From IMG/VR virus record IMGVR_UViG_3300025711_000255, positions 1 to 30,785 of that record: a DNA stretch of 30,785 bases; one strand, written 5' to 3'. This DNA comes from a virus. The notes under the pieces were generated by a model. That model made no database searches. It was not told where the DNA came from and worked only from the letters and a program-made list of their open reading frames with translations. Both the position numbers and the translations under genes were made by a program. This document shows, one piece after another, positions 1 to 5,371 of this stretch. Each line of letters opens with the position of its first letter. Within the stretch, counting starts at the first letter, position 1.

Positions 1-831
1 ATGGATAGAAAAATCCCTCAGCATTTACTTTCAGTCGTTGCAGATCACGTATCGTCAGTCGAAACCCATGCGAGTTTGAATAGCCTTTTTTTTTATGCAG
101 ACGCCCCAGGGGATGCACCTGACGGGTCGAAGCAGGTCAAAGCTCTTGAGTGGCTAAGAAGAATTAATAAAGAGTGTGCGGATCCGCTGTCTACACTCGG
201 TAAATTAATCGAGGGTTATATGGAAGCTGACACTCCCCAACCGACACCATCGCCATTTAATAAATTTTTTGATGTCAAAGACGAACCAACATTTAAAGAT
301 GTCGTTAATAAGGCATTAGGAAAATATGGTCTATCGTATGTAAATGGTGGTTTTATTACAGCCGGTGGCTCTAAACCATCTATCTCATTGCAAGAAGCAA
401 TACACGGAAGAGATATGCCTGCAATCGAACGCGAGTTTGATCGGGCAATGGAACATATCCATAAAGAACCCAAAGAATCCGTTTCAGCGGCATGCAATAT
501 AGTTGAATCAGTTTGTAAAATTTATATTGCTGATGAAGGTTTATCAATGCCAGCAAAACAAGATCTTCAAAGTGTCTGGAAGGTAGTGAAAGAGGATTTG
601 GGTATGAATCCTCAGACAATTGAAGACAACGACCTTCGTAAAATTTTAACTGGGCTTTTCTCAATTGTTGATGGTCTCGGTGCTTTTCGTACTCATGCCA
701 GTACTGCGCACGGTGCAGGTAGAAAGTCATATAAAGTTCTACCACGTCATGCACGTCTAGCTATTAATTCCGCTCATAGCCTAGTTCTATATATCCTTGA
801 AACTTGGGATGATCGAAAGAAGAAAAATTAA
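1..831 (+). CDS. Abortive-infection protein with C-terminal HEPN-like (Abi_C) domain
   Basis: A 276-residue protein. The C-terminal half, about residues 144-268, resembles the Abi_C abortive-infection domain. It includes helices around residues 159-176 and the motif GAFRTHASTAHGAG, in which R230 and H237 form the Rx6H pattern typical of HEPN ribonucleases. The N-terminal half has no fold I recognise beyond a YVNGGFI-type turn near residues 113-119. Related proteins kill or arrest phage-infected cells, by inference through RNA cleavage. The gene starts at the first base of the window, so its promoter cannot be judged. It converges on the reverse transcriptase gene and the two stop codons overlap (828-831), which leaves no room for a terminator. 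It could be the toxic effector of the neighbouring RT system or an independent defence gene. Confidence 0.8.
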   Translation: MDRKIPQHLLSVVADHVSSVETHASLNSLFFYADAPGDAPDGSKQVKALEWLRRINKECADPLSTLGKLIEGYMEADTPQPTPSPFNKFFDVKDEPTFKDVVNKALGKYGLSYVNGGFITAGGSKPSISLQEAIHGRDMPAIEREFDRAMEHIHKEPKESVSAACNIVESVCKIYIADEGLSMPAKQDLQSVWKVVKEDLGMNPQTIEDNDLRKILTGLFSIVDGLGAFRTHASTAHGAGRKSYKVLPRHARLAINSAHSLVLYILETWDDRKKKN

Positions 832-1598
832 TCTTTTCTTGGAAAATGTAAAAGTGCTTGGTTCGAGTTAACAGATCGAACATAAGCGGCTATGCCCTCA
901 CACTCGTGTTCATTTTCAGATTGTGCATACGCTTGAATAAACTGCACCATTCTTTCAGGTGCAACCCTAAGATGGTGGTGAGATAACTCAAGATTAAAGA
1001 CTGCCAATTGCTTTGATGGTCGCTGAGTTTTATTTTTATTAATTTTATATTTTGACTTCTCAAGCGCGATACAAAATAAATCAAAAGATTCAGTAATACT
1101 ATTCAAGTTATTACTTGAAAAAATTATATCATCCATATAAACCGATACTAAAACATCGCCCCTTTTGATTATTAAATCAAGCGCTCGACCTGCAAATGAA
1201 TTATTAAGGCATAGTGAAGCTAAAATTGGTGACTGAGGGTAACCATATGGTATTGAAAATTTCTTTTCTTTTCGATTAGCTAATCTAACAGTTGAGGCCT
1301 TAGCAATTAGTCTGGCTTTTTCGTATGGAATAATTGTTTTTAATTCTCTTGTCACTCGACTTTGTGAGGTAGATTCAAAAAAGTTACTTATATCAACTAG
1401 TGAGAAATATTCATTTTCAATATGAATTCTTGCAGATGAAACATGACCTCCATTCTTTAAGTGATAAAAATAATCTGGAGACTTCCATTTACTTCTAAGA
1501 ATTTTATTCAGCTTTTTTCCAAAAATGGACATTTCCTTAGTAGGAACATGTACCCATCTATCCTTTTTTACTTCGAATTTATGTTTCCACATTTCCAT
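828..1598 (-). CDS. Small reverse transcriptase, retron-like or defence RT
   Basis: A 256-residue RNA-directed DNA polymerase. Motif A is SLVDISNFFES with D69. Motif B is IPYGYPQSPILASL at about 117-129, the RT PQS signature. Motif C is VSVYMDDIIFSS with D156 and D157. A following stretch, KYKINKNKTQRPSKQLAVF, fits motif D, so the catalytic triad is intact. SARIH at 56-60 sits where retron RTs carry NAxxH. The C-terminus has VFN where retrons have VTG. The protein is shorter than usual retron RTs (about 300 or more residues) and YMDD is not the common retron YADD. The class is therefore uncertain: a divergent retron, or one of the unknown-group defence RTs. No good ribosome-binding site precedes the ATG, and a 56-codon ORF overlaps the start, so translational coupling is possible. 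Base composition is much more AT-rich than the phage structural genes, consistent with imported cargo. Confidence 0.88.
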   Translation of the reverse strand: MEMWKHKFEVKKDRWVHVPTKEMSIFGKKLNKILRSKWKSPDYFYHLKNGGHVSSARIHIENEYFSLVDISNFFESTSQSRVTRELKTIIPYEKARLIAKASTVRLANRKEKKFSIPYGYPQSPILASLCLNNSFAGRALDLIIKRGDVLVSVYMDDIIFSSNNLNSITESFDLFCIALEKSKYKINKNKTQRPSKQLAVFNLELSHHHLRVAPERMVQFIQAYAQSENEHECEGIAAYVRSVNSNQALLHFPRKD

Positions 1599-1749
1599 TA
1601 CGATTACAAAATCCGTTTAAACGGTAGTGTAGGACTACGTGAAGAAGGCTATAAAAGTTCACAATGAAATCATTAAGCTCATTGAGACTTTCAATGATTG
1701 CTTTCACAATCAGAACCTTCCCCACTAAGCCAAGAGTGTTATTAGACAT
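1579..1749 (-). CDS. Possible 56-residue protein between the structured RNA and the RT
   Basis: An open frame starts at ATG 1749, runs 56 codons, and stops 20 bases inside the RT gene (TAA at 1581-1579). The product is helical in character. Its hydrophobic and amphipathic core from residue 7 to 41 includes GLVGKVLIVKAIIESLNELN and FIVNFYSLLHVVLHY. Only a weak purine run (AGAGAGAAC) precedes the ATG. It lies directly after the 3' arm of the structured RNA and overlaps the RT start, as a translationally coupled partner would. I recognise no family. It may be a chance ORF, although 56 codons without a stop in AT-rich DNA is uncommon. Confidence 0.4.
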   Translation of the reverse strand: MSNNTLGLVGKVLIVKAIIESLNELNDFIVNFYSLLHVVLHYRLNGFCNRNGNVET

Positions 1750-1766
1750 TCTTGTTCTCTCTATAC

Positions 1767-1967
1767 ATTCCTGACGTTTCTTAGCGCAAGCGCATAGCCT
1801 AAACTAAATAACCCGGAGACCCCTTAAGAGGCCATCCGCAACCTTCGGCAACTTCGAGTGACGCTACGCCGCGTAACGCAGCGTAAAGCGACGAAAAGTA
1901 GCCTTACGGCAACCGTAATACGGCGAGTGTACAGAGAGGCCAGGTCTCCCCGGCTAACGTCAGGAAT
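1767..1967 (-). ncRNA. Candidate retron-like msr-msd or defence-RT template RNA
   Basis: Reading the minus strand towards the RT, the element opens with ATTCCTGACGTT (1967-1956). It closes with the exact reverse complement AACGTCAGGAAT (1778-1767), a perfect 12-bp terminal stem. Directly after the 5' arm comes TTAGCC; retron msr RNAs carry TTAGC with the branching guanosine at this place. Inside are a second nested pair, GGAGACC with GGTCTCC (1949-1943 and 1821-1815); a hairpin TTACGG-TTG-CCGTAA (1918-1904); and a branched stem pairing 1890-1881 with 1869-1862 around GCG-TTA-CGC. An 8-base direct repeat (AGAGGCCA on the plus strand) occurs at 1827-1834 and 1935-1942. No open frame fills the region, and it looks richer in GC than the flanking RT gene. 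The strand is inferred from its position upstream of the RT. Confidence 0.65.
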
Positions 1968-1995
1968 TAAAGAATACACCTAGAGAATGATTTTA

Positions 1996-2301
1996 TTAAA
2001 GAGAATTTCGCTCACCATTTTGTTCAGGTATTCCATTGAGCAACGATAGTTGTTTTTCCCAATGATTGTATGCGGCTTGCCACGCCTCACTTTCATTTGG
2101 AAAGGGCTTATCCGCAACTGGCAGCCATTCCAGCTTCCCGTTCTCAACCATCTTAAACCGCACATCCCAGAACTCGCCGCGCGGCCAAAGCACATATCTG
2201 TTGTGTGGCCCCCAAGACTCATTCCAGATCGCTTGCTCAGTGAGTTTTTCACCTCGCGACATAAACAGAAAAAGTGCGCCATTGATTGAAATCCGCTTCA
2301 T
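1996..2301 (-). CDS. SOS-controlled 101-residue protein of unknown function
   Basis: The chosen start is ATG 2301, which has a GAGGA ribosome-binding site 7 bases upstream; the frame is open further upstream but only through the promoter. The 101-residue product is rich in tryptophan: IWNESWGPHNRY, WPRGEFWDVRFK, LEWLPVADKPFP and SEAWQAAYNHWEK. It has no signal peptide or membrane segment. I do not recognise the family, and it is not DinI. A perfect LexA box lies 27 bases upstream of the start, so expression should rise on DNA damage. The stop codon is 29 bases before the structured RNA of the RT locus, on the same strand. Read-through could therefore link SOS induction to that RNA. A role in prophage induction or defence is possible but unproven. 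Confidence 0.7.
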   Translation of the reverse strand: MKRISINGALFLFMSRGEKLTEQAIWNESWGPHNRYVLWPRGEFWDVRFKMVENGKLEWLPVADKPFPNESEAWQAAYNHWEKQLSLLNGIPEQNGERNSL

Positions 2302-2326
2302 TTGAACGTCCTCGCCTACGAATAAT

Positions 2327-2355
2327 ACTGTATATAATAACAGTATTTCTGTTAA
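2327..2355 (-). promoter_or_regulatory. LexA box and sigma70 promoter for the 101-residue gene
   Basis: CTGTATATAATAACAG at 2328-2343 matches the LexA consensus CTGT-N8-ACAG exactly and extends to a 20-bp near-palindrome (2326-2345). On the minus strand, TTAACA (2355-2350) and TACAGT (2332-2327), 17 bases apart, can serve as -35 and -10. LexA would cover the -10 and spacer, a typical repressing position. Confidence 0.85.
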
Positions 2356-2442
2356 CGTACTTTTCAGTCTCACACATTGCACAAACCCTCTCCCACACCC
2401 TGCCGTGCTTGGCTTCGTCGTATCTCAGCGTTCACCATCAGA

Positions 2443-2532
2443 GATCCATATGTGATCCGCAGACTGAAGAAAAACGCATAATTATATTAAATTTCAATTA
2501 CATACATTTTCATCGGGATCCATTTGAGATCC
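2443..2532. repeat. Pair of GATCCATWTGWGATCC direct repeats
   Basis: GATCCATATGTGATCC (2443-2458) and GATCCATTTGAGATCC (2517-2532) differ at two positions. Each is an imperfect dyad, and each is followed within a few bases by a purine-rich ACTGAA. They may be binding sites for an unidentified DNA-binding protein. Nothing else was recognised in 2383-2490. Confidence 0.4.
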
Positions 2533-2875
2533 AGAAAACTGAAATACACTGAAATTCATTTCACTATTTTCATTTGCCGAACTCCGGCAGAAAGCCAGGA
2601 GCGGCGCGCTCTGGCGCATCAGTTTGTAGAAAAATAAAACTGAAAAATTTTTATGATGCAAAACCCGCAGGCGGGTGCGGTGTAGCGCCGTTTTTGTCGG
2701 TGAGACGTTTATTTTGCAGGGCTGTGGCTGCGCCTGCGCCACACTGTGCGGGTGATCCATTTAAGGGTAATCGTCGAATGGTTGCGCCGGTGCGGCGCTC
2801 TGAAGGCGTTCTGTGCGGTCTGGAGACAGAGAAAGAAAGCCACTGAATTAGCGTTTTTTTGGAGATGATTCCCAA
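2494..2875 (-). pseudogene. Frameshifted phage-type ORF, possibly Ash-like
   Basis: Two overlapping minus-strand frames appear to be parts of one reading frame. The upstream part (2875 to 2651) includes RPHRTPSERRTGATIRR and DKNGATPHPPAGFAS and ends at a TAA. The downstream part continues in the next frame with KNFSVLFFYKLMRQSAP and SANENSEMNFSVFQFSGS to 2494. Removing one T at the TAA joins them into a continuous protein. From memory, similar strings occur in small phage and satellite proteins, some named Ash, but I cannot confirm this. The composition (many Arg, Pro, Ala) and the weak TTG start argue for a non-coding or dead gene. The opposite strand also shows an ORF here (2574-2846) that I consider a shadow. 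Confidence 0.3.
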
Positions 2876-3028
2876 TTAATGACAGCTGACTCTTTCACTG
2901 CGAGTTCTTCGGCGTTAACGCTGCTCAGCGCAATGGCGCAGCTTTTGACGCTAAAAAAGCAATCATTTGCAGTCGAGGGGTGTTTGTTAAAAGGATTCAA
3001 TTGTTGCGAGACTGTGAATACTGAAAAC

Positions 3029-3058
3029 AGAAAAGCCGCCAGTGGTTAACCTGGCGGC
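3029..3058 (-). terminator. Rho-independent terminator of the DinQ-like mRNA
   Basis: On the minus strand, GCCGCCAG (3058-3051), an 8-base loop and CTGGCGGC (3042-3035) form a perfect 8-bp GC-rich stem followed by TTTTCTGTTTT. It lies 17 bases after the toxin stop codon. Confidence 0.9.
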
Positions 3059-3074
3059 CCGTTCTACGTCACCA

Positions 3075-3158
3075 CTATGGTAAGAAATAGCGGATCAATT
3101 CCAGCACAGCAATTGCTGCCTTAAGAATGACTAATACCGTATCAATTACAGCTTTCAT
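3075..3158 (-). CDS. dinQ-like: DinQ-like type I toxin, 27-residue membrane peptide
   Basis: A 27-codon ORF with a strong AAGGAG ribosome-binding site 7 bases before the ATG. The peptide is one hydrophobic helix: MKAVIDTV, then VLVILKAAIAVLELIRYFLP. It resembles E. coli DinQ (27 residues), a single-span inner-membrane toxin that depolarises cells, and shares the LELIR segment and overall pattern. The surrounding RNA architecture is also that of dinQ/agrB: a long 5' leader, a hairpin over the ribosome-binding site, an upstream antitoxin-binding site, a neighbouring antisense RNA, and a terminator just downstream. E. coli dinQ is SOS-regulated, but I see no LexA box at this promoter. The locus probably stabilises the prophage or acts on phage-infected cells; that role is inference. 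Confidence 0.85.
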   Translation of the reverse strand: MKAVIDTVLVILKAAIAVLELIRYFLP

Positions 3159-3164
3159 CCGTTT

Positions 3165-3179
3165 GCTCCTTAGAGGAGC
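3165..3179 (-). promoter_or_regulatory. Hairpin sequestering the toxin ribosome-binding site
   Basis: GCTCCT-CTA-AGGAGC is a perfect 6-bp stem with a 3-base loop. Its 3' arm is the ribosome-binding site itself, 7 bases from the ATG. Translation should be off unless ribosomes load upstream. Confidence 0.85.
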
Positions 3180-3230
3180 GCGATAAACCAACCTTTACCT
3201 ATGGGATGCCTGTCCGGCTGGCCTTCAATT

Positions 3231-3262
3231 GTTAGTTGATGAGAGTCGCGCTTTAGCTAAGG
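3231..3262 (-). promoter_or_regulatory. Antitoxin-binding site in the toxin leader
   Basis: A 32-base block whose inverted copy lies at 3567-3598 with only two mismatches, one of which would be a G-U pair in RNA. Transcripts of both copies from the minus strand are complementary. The site ends 72 bases upstream of the toxin ATG, the place of a ribosome standby site in tisB/istR and dinQ/agrB. Confidence 0.85.
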
Positions 3263-3322
3263 TGTCGAATCAGCACCACCTGTTTTCGACCAGGACTTTC
3301 ATATTGATGTTGTAGGCTCATT

Positions 3323-3378
3323 GCCAGCAACATGAAGTTGCCAAATTAAGGCCAGCAACATGAAGTTGCCAAATTAAG
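3323..3378. repeat. Two perfect 28-bp tandem repeats in the toxin leader
   Basis: Units 3323-3350 and 3351-3378 are identical, and a third begins at 3379 for six bases (GCCAGC). Each unit contains GCAAC-ATGAA-GTTGC, a 5-bp hairpin, so the leader RNA carries two identical small hairpins. Two abutting units do not make a CRISPR array. Confidence 0.9.
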
Positions 3379-3452
3379 GCCAGCGCCAAAATTTAGCTTA
3401 TCCCACACACGCTTTACGTATGAAGACTCTCATCTAGAAACTAACGGGGATG

Positions 3453-3476
3453 ATTATAAATTCATTTACCGAGAAA
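3453..3476 (-). promoter_or_regulatory. Promoter of the DinQ-like mRNA
   Basis: A consensus -10 TATAAT lies on the minus strand at 3458-3453. Seven bases later is G at 3445, the predicted start. Only a weak -35 is seen (TTGTAT, 18 bases upstream). No LexA box overlaps it. Confidence 0.65.
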
Positions 3477-3490
3477 ATACAAAGGCTAAA

Positions 3491-3598
3491 AAGCACAAAA
3501 CCCAGCTTTCGCTGGGTTTTGCTCCAGCTGGTGAGGCTGGTTTATAAGTCGCTGTAAGGTTGGTGACCTTAGCAAAAGCACGACTCTCATCAACTAAC
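3491..3598 (-). ncRNA. agrB-like: AgrB-like antisense antitoxin RNA
   Basis: The predicted RNA is about 105 nt. A sigma70-type promoter just upstream places its first base at 3598, exactly where the 32-base block complementary to the toxin leader begins, and a strong terminator ends it at about 3497-3491. Pairing with 3231-3262 of the toxin mRNA would block the standby site and promote RNase cleavage, as AgrB does for DinQ in E. coli. It is encoded on the same strand as the toxin, so it acts in trans. Its 5' sequence is nearly repeated at the 5' end of the toxin mRNA itself. Confidence 0.75.
3497..3520. terminator. Bidirectional terminator ending the antitoxin RNA
   Basis: AAAACCCAGC-TTTC-GCTGGGTTTT is a perfect inverted repeat with a 4-base loop and T-runs on both strands. 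On the minus strand it closes the AgrB-like RNA. It may also stop late-operon read-through before the toxin gene. Confidence 0.9.
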
Positions 3599-3604
3599 GA
3601 ATCC

Positions 3605-3633
3605 AGTTTAATACTGTAAAGCTCAAATCTCAA
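3605..3633 (-). promoter_or_regulatory. Promoter of the AgrB-like RNA
   Basis: Minus-strand TTGAGA (3633-3628), a 17-base spacer and TAAACT (3610-3605) put the start at G3598. An inverted repeat CTTAAGC/GCTTAAG (3648-3654, 3672-3678) lies just upstream, near the end of the late operon. Confidence 0.7.
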
Positions 3634-3689
3634 CCACTGCACTGTATCTTAAGCCCATCCCGGCTCTACTTGCTTAAGCATTTAAAATT

Positions 3690-5369
3690 TTATGTGCCAA
3701 TAACTGGGGAATACTTGGCTTTGAGAGCTGCTGCCCTTATTCCACATTGCGCTATAGTTGCACTGTTGGTTGGCTGGTCTGTAGAGGGGTGCGTATGGCT
3801 GGCCAGTTGTGTCGCCAGCTGCTGCACCAGTGCAACGGTGTCCAGCATCAGCTGCGCCACGTTGATTTTCTCTGAACCAATCCACACCACCGGCGCGATA
3901 ATCTCCTGACGCGTTCCGGCAACGCTTTGCCTCAGCTGGCCAATCTTCTCAACCAGTTCCTTTCCTACGGTGATCGCGGCTTTACCTGTGATGTCAGATT
4001 CAGCGTTACCGCCCACTGTAATCAGCTGATCGCCCTTAACACCCGTGGTGAAACTTCCCGTTGTGACCTGCTGAATAGCACCGGCCAGCAGCGTGGCAGT
4101 GCCAATCACGGTAGTTTTGTCGGCGGCCTTCACCGTCGTTTCGCGGCTGACCAGCTCACGCGTTTCACTGTCGGCCTTCACCTCGCGCGCCATAGAGGTT
4201 TCCCGAATAACCTGATCGGTTTTTCGCTCCCAGTCACCCGATTGCGTAACGCGCTGTGATACCTCTTCGCGCTGCTGCTGTAGCTGCTCGCCCGGCTTCA
4301 CGTCCGGCAGGCTGGTGCCGTCCGGCACGGTCTGACGCACAAACGGCTTGTCGGGACGCCCACCGTTAAATCCGACCTCAACCAGCGTGCCTTCAGGCGG
4401 AAACTGGAACATGCCGGAGTCATTACCGGCCATCGGCACGGGCAGCGGTACGGCAGGATAAACCGGCGTGGTGCCGTCCGGCTTGCCGTCGGCGTCCAGC
4501 AATTGAAGATCAACGGCGTAGCGCGGTCTGAACGGGTCGGCAAAGTTACCGCTACTCACTGCTTCGCTGGGTGCCACTACGCGCGCAAACTTTGGCAGAT
4601 GCAGGCCGCTTGCCAGCTCCGGGTACTGACTTTCAATCTGACGCTGAATGGGCGTCTTCTGCAACGCCTGCCCGGTTGTGCGGTTGCGCGGCGTCCAGGT
4701 GATGGTCATGGTGTCGTTATTCAGCTGGACTTTCGTCACCCGCTGGCCGTTCAGTTCAACGCCGGGCCGCACGGTCTGGATGAGTGGCACAATCATCGAA
4801 TTGCCACCCGCCGCGCCCTGGCTGAATTCCGCCGGAACGTTTACGGGCTTACCTGCAAACAGGGATTTCTCCGCCCCGCCAACATAAACGCCGCCGTCCG
4901 GCAGCTGATACCAGACGTAATCGTTAATACCGAAGGCTTTGCCCAAATTGCCCAGCAGCTGGAAGCCGGTGCCGCTGTGCGTAAAGTGTGGGATCGGCTT
5001 ATCGCTGTAAGCGGCATCCGGCACGCTGAAAGTGAGTCCACTGTTTTCTTCCAGCCAGGCGGCAATCTGGCGCAGCGTGGGATGCTGAAAAGAGCATGGC
5101 CAGTTGCGATCAAACACGCCGCACACCTCACGCACAAACAGGCGCTGAAAGCCGCTTTCCGCTGGCTGCGAGCGCTCAACGTAGCCGGTAAACCAGCGCA
5201 GAACCAGCGAGGGGTAGCCCACGTCGATGCGCACCATTTTACCGGTATAATCGGTCTGGGTCTGTGCGGTAATAAAGCCCCGGCCACAGCTGTTAAGCTC
5301 CAGCACCAGACTGGCATCGGCCAGATGTACCTCATCGGTTGAGAGATAGAGACGTGTTAAAGGTTTCAT
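3690..5369 (-). CDS. Baseplate hub-spike fusion protein (gpD/gpV type)
   Basis: 559 residues. The N-terminal half is a hub-like region (YLSTDEVHLADASLVLEL, WFTGYVERSQP, HPTLRQIAAWLEENSGL) comparable to gpD/gp27 hubs. The middle (about 280-350) is a gpV-like OB-fold stretch with VPLPVPMAGNDSGMFQFPP and EGTLVEVGFNGGRPDKPFV. After it come repetitive beta-rich segments with ETxV-type turns, as in a triple-stranded spike. SHTHPSTDQP near the C-terminus resembles the HxH metal site at spike tips. In P2 the hub and spike are separate proteins; here they are joined, as I recall for HP1/K139-type phages. It is the last gene of the late operon and ends beside the antitoxin promoter region. Confidence 0.8.
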   Translation of the reverse strand: MKPLTRLYLSTDEVHLADASLVLELNSCGRGFITAQTQTDYTGKMVRIDVGYPSLVLRWFTGYVERSQPAESGFQRLFVREVCGVFDRNWPCSFQHPTLRQIAAWLEENSGLTFSVPDAAYSDKPIPHFTHSGTGFQLLGNLGKAFGINDYVWYQLPDGGVYVGGAEKSLFAGKPVNVPAEFSQGAAGGNSMIVPLIQTVRPGVELNGQRVTKVQLNNDTMTITWTPRNRTTGQALQKTPIQRQIESQYPELASGLHLPKFARVVAPSEAVSSGNFADPFRPRYAVDLQLLDADGKPDGTTPVYPAVPLPVPMAGNDSGMFQFPPEGTLVEVGFNGGRPDKPFVRQTVPDGTSLPDVKPGEQLQQQREEVSQRVTQSGDWERKTDQVIRETSMAREVKADSETRELVSRETTVKAADKTTVIGTATLLAGAIQQVTTGSFTTGVKGDQLITVGGNAESDITGKAAITVGKELVEKIGQLRQSVAGTRQEIIAPVVWIGSEKINVAQLMLDTVALVQQLATQLASHTHPSTDQPTNSATIAQCGIRAAALKAKYSPVIGT

Positions 5370-5371
5370 CG

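Larger units (their letters stand above)
3159..3445 (-). other. Long 5' leader of the DinQ-like mRNA
   Basis: From the predicted start at 3445 the leader runs 287 bases to the toxin ATG. It contains, in order, a 5' end that resembles the antitoxin RNA (3445-3424), a 28-bp tandem duplication (3378-3323), the antitoxin-complementary site (3262-3231) and the hairpin that hides the ribosome-binding site (3179-3165). In DinQ and TisB mRNAs such leaders must be processed, and a standby site opened, before translation. The same logic is likely here. Confidence 0.7.

Noticed and set aside
1767-1967. The structured RNA read on the plus strand
   Set aside because: The terminal arms work on either strand and TTAGC is present on both, but the RT lies downstream only on the minus strand, so that strand is preferred. 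This is not excluded.
1980-2282. Minus-strand ORF overlapping the SOS-controlled gene
   Set aside because: It lacks a ribosome-binding site, whereas the neighbouring frame starting at 2301 has one and is correctly placed behind the LexA box.
2574-2846. Plus-strand ORF in the cargo region
   Set aside because: No ribosome-binding site, Arg/Gly/Cys-rich composition, and it overlaps a minus-strand remnant with more protein-like strings.
3011-3029. LexA-like CTGT...ACAG near the toxin terminator
   Set aside because: The spacing between CTGT and ACAG is well over the required 8 bases, so it is not a LexA box.
3323-3378. CRISPR-like repeat
   Set aside because: The two 28-bp units abut with no spacer, there is no cas gene, and they sit in the toxin mRNA leader.
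4503-5342. Long plus-strand ORF (279 codons) opposite the hub-spike gene
   Set aside because: It mirrors the codon pattern of the real minus-strand gene, has no ribosome-binding site and its Ala/Arg/His-rich composition is typical of antisense shadows. The same applies to 21238-22203 opposite terminase.
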